Origin: DASVXQ01 sp046727955
Lineage (GTDB): Bacteria > Actinomycetota > CALGFH01
Assembly (NCBI GenBank): GCA_046727955.1
Contig: JBKPDO010000035.1
Span: 1-15,543, forward strand
Reading direction: 5' to 3'
Length of the DNA stretch: 15,543 nt
The position numbers and the translations under genes are program-made. The notes below the pieces were generated by a model. The model ran no database searches and was not told the origin of the DNA. It saw only the letters and a list, made by a program, of their open reading frames with translations. Positions 14,759-15,543 of this stretch are shown piece after piece; the stretch's first letter is position 1; every line of letters begins with the position of its first letter.

Positions 14759-15253
14759 TCAGTGCGTGGGTGCCGCCGGCGGGGGGCCGAGGGTCTCGAT
14801 GCGAAAGCGCTCACCGGCTCGTGCCGCGCGGGCCATGTCTGGCGGTCCTGGTGGGGGCAGTTCGCGTGCCAGTGCGGGCCCGCCGGCCTCAGCCACGAAC
14901 CGCTCAAACTGCGCCGGGGTCGTCAGCACCAGGCTGCGCACGGGGCCGTCGCTGGTGACCCGGAGCCAGTGCGGCACGCCCTTGGGCAGCAGCACGAACG
15001 TCCCAGGGCCGGCCGCGAAGACCTGCTCGCCGCAGTGGAACTCTGCCCGGCCGTCAAGGACGTAGATCGCCTCGTCCTCGGCGTGGTGGACGTGCACCGG
15101 CGAGGCGAACCCGGGCGGGTTGAGAAACTCGGTCAGGGTGTAGCTGCCAGCGGTGTCGTTGGTGCCGGCCTTGACCGTGACGAGGTTGCCGAAGAACCAC
15201 AGCGCCTCGCCCTCGTTGGGGCCGAGCGCGTAGGCTGGACTGCCGTTATCCAT
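14759..15253 (-). CDS. Single-domain cupin protein
   Basis: A 164-aa single cupin. Motif 1 is H54-x-H56-x4-E61-x6-G68 (in SPVHVHHAEDEAIYVLDG) and motif 2 is G84-x5-P90-x-G92-x2-H95 (in GPGTFVLLPKGVPHW), so all metal-binding positions (H54, H56, E61, H95) are present. Single cupins of this kind may be oxygenases, isomerases or small-molecule binding proteins; the reaction cannot be told. Start ATG 15253 is preferred because GGAGG lies 6 nt upstream (- strand) and the extension beyond it is low-complexity sequence over the divergent TetR gene. It is divergent from a TetR regulator, with a palindrome between, so it is probably that regulator's target. Confidence 0.85.
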   Translation of the reverse strand: MDNGSPAYALGPNEGEALWFFGNLVTVKAGTNDTAGSYTLTEFLNPPGFASPVHVHHAEDEAIYVLDGRAEFHCGEQVFAAGPGTFVLLPKGVPHWLRVTSDGPVRSLVLTTPAQFERFVAEAGGPALARELPPPGPPDMARAARAGERFRIETLGPPPAAPTH

Positions 15254-15270
15254 CCTCTGCCTCCAATGAC

Positions 15271-15292
15271 TATACGATATAACTATCGGATA
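15271..15292. promoter_or_regulatory. Candidate TetR operator (imperfect palindrome)
   Basis: Arms TATACGATA (15271-15279) and TATCGGATA (15284-15292) form a 9-bp inverted repeat with one mismatch and a 4-nt spacer. It is located between the divergent cupin and TetR genes, an ideal place for autoregulation and control of the cupin. The AT-rich patch stands out from the surrounding GC-rich sequence. TATAAC (15278-15283) inside it may double as a -10 box for the TetR gene. Confidence 0.6.
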
Positions 15293-15299
15293 AACATGG

Positions 15300-15327
15300 A
15301 GTATGGCAGAATGAGTGAGGCTGTCAA
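15300..15327 (-). promoter_or_regulatory. Probable cupin promoter
   Basis: On the minus strand a consensus -35 TTGACA (15327-15322) is followed after 16 nt by CATACT (15305-15300), a 4/6 match to the -10 box. Transcription would start near 15293, at the edge of the palindrome 15271-15292, so a bound repressor would block it. The -35 lies inside the TetR coding sequence. Confidence 0.45.
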
Positions 15328-15543
15328 GGGCACACCACGCCCCTACCACTCCCCCCTGCGCCAGCAACAAGCCACCGCCACCCGCACCCGCATCGCCATC
15401 GCCGCCGCCGAGCTGTTCGCCACCCACGGCTACGCCCGCACCTCCATCGACCAGATCGCCACCCACGCCGGCGTCGCCCGACCAACCGTGTACGCCGCCT
15501 TCAGCGGCAAGCCAGCACTGCTCAAGCACGCCATCGACCTGCA
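15311..15543 (+). CDS. TetR-family transcriptional regulator (partial, cut by window end)
   Basis: The first 77 codons are present. The N-terminal helix-turn-helix is clear: TRTRIAIAAAELFATHGYARTSIDQIATHAGVARPTVYAAFSGKPALLKHAI, including the recognition-helix signature GVARPTVYAAF. ATG 15311 (with GGAG at 15298-15301) is preferred, although ATG 15296 in the same frame is possible. The ligand-binding domain is outside the window. Nearly every codon in the helix-turn-helix part ends in C, more extreme than in the genes to the left, which is compatible with separate ancestry but could be chance. It is divergent from the cupin with a shared operator candidate. Confidence 0.88.
   Translation, partial: MSEAVKGTPRPYHSPLRQQQATATRTRIAIAAAELFATHGYARTSIDQIATHAGVARPTVYAAFSGKPALLKHAIDL

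Noticed and set aside
15254..15529. N-terminal extension of the cupin on the minus strand
   Set aside because: Gly/Ala low-complexity sequence antisense to the TetR helix-turn-helix; ATG 15253 has a good ribosome binding site.

Overview
The window looks like a stretch of chromosome from a high-GC actinobacterium-like genome. Base composition is strongly GC-rich, GTG starts are frequent, cistrons overlap by four bases (ATGA/GTGA), and the sugar ABC transporter has no ATPase of its own, as is common in actinobacteria that share a general ATPase. The lineage is inferred; no rRNA or tRNA is present to fix it.

Region 1 (1-5448, + strand) is a corrinoid-dependent methyl-transfer operon. It encodes a DUF1638 protein, a pterin-binding methyltransferase of the MtgA/AcsE/MetH type, a two-domain 2Fe-2S/ASKHA activator of corrinoid proteins (RACE type), and a non-pyrrolysine MttB-superfamily methyltransferase. 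Together these suggest demethylation of a methylated (probably quaternary) amine onto a corrinoid protein and then onto tetrahydrofolate, with the activator re-reducing inactive Co(II). The corrinoid protein itself is not in the window and may lie just upstream. The junctions carry GC-rich hairpins. Two junctions hold copies of the same ~84-bp imperfect palindrome, which runs up to the next gene's Shine-Dalgarno sequence and start. One junction also contains a 52-codon mini-ORF that overlaps both neighbours by four bases.

Region 2 (5449-5599) is a convergent intergenic gap with a perfect 20-bp inverted repeat 87 bp apart.

Region 3 (5600-14615) is a polyol/sugar-alcohol catabolic locus. A SorC-family regulator (- strand) is divergent from a six-gene + strand operon: lipoprotein substrate-binding protein, two permeases, zinc-dependent MDR polyol dehydrogenase, FGGY kinase, GpsA-like dehydrogenase and PfkB kinase. 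The 151-bp divergent region contains a good -35 box and several TGAGC/GCTCA palindromes that are candidate SorC operators. The enzyme set fits uptake and oxidation of polyols to ketoses followed by phosphorylation; the GpsA-like member hints at an additional polyol-phosphate step.

Region 4 (14616-15543) has a small single-domain cupin (- strand) divergent from a TetR-family regulator cut by the window end, with a near-perfect palindrome between them that is a probable TetR operator.
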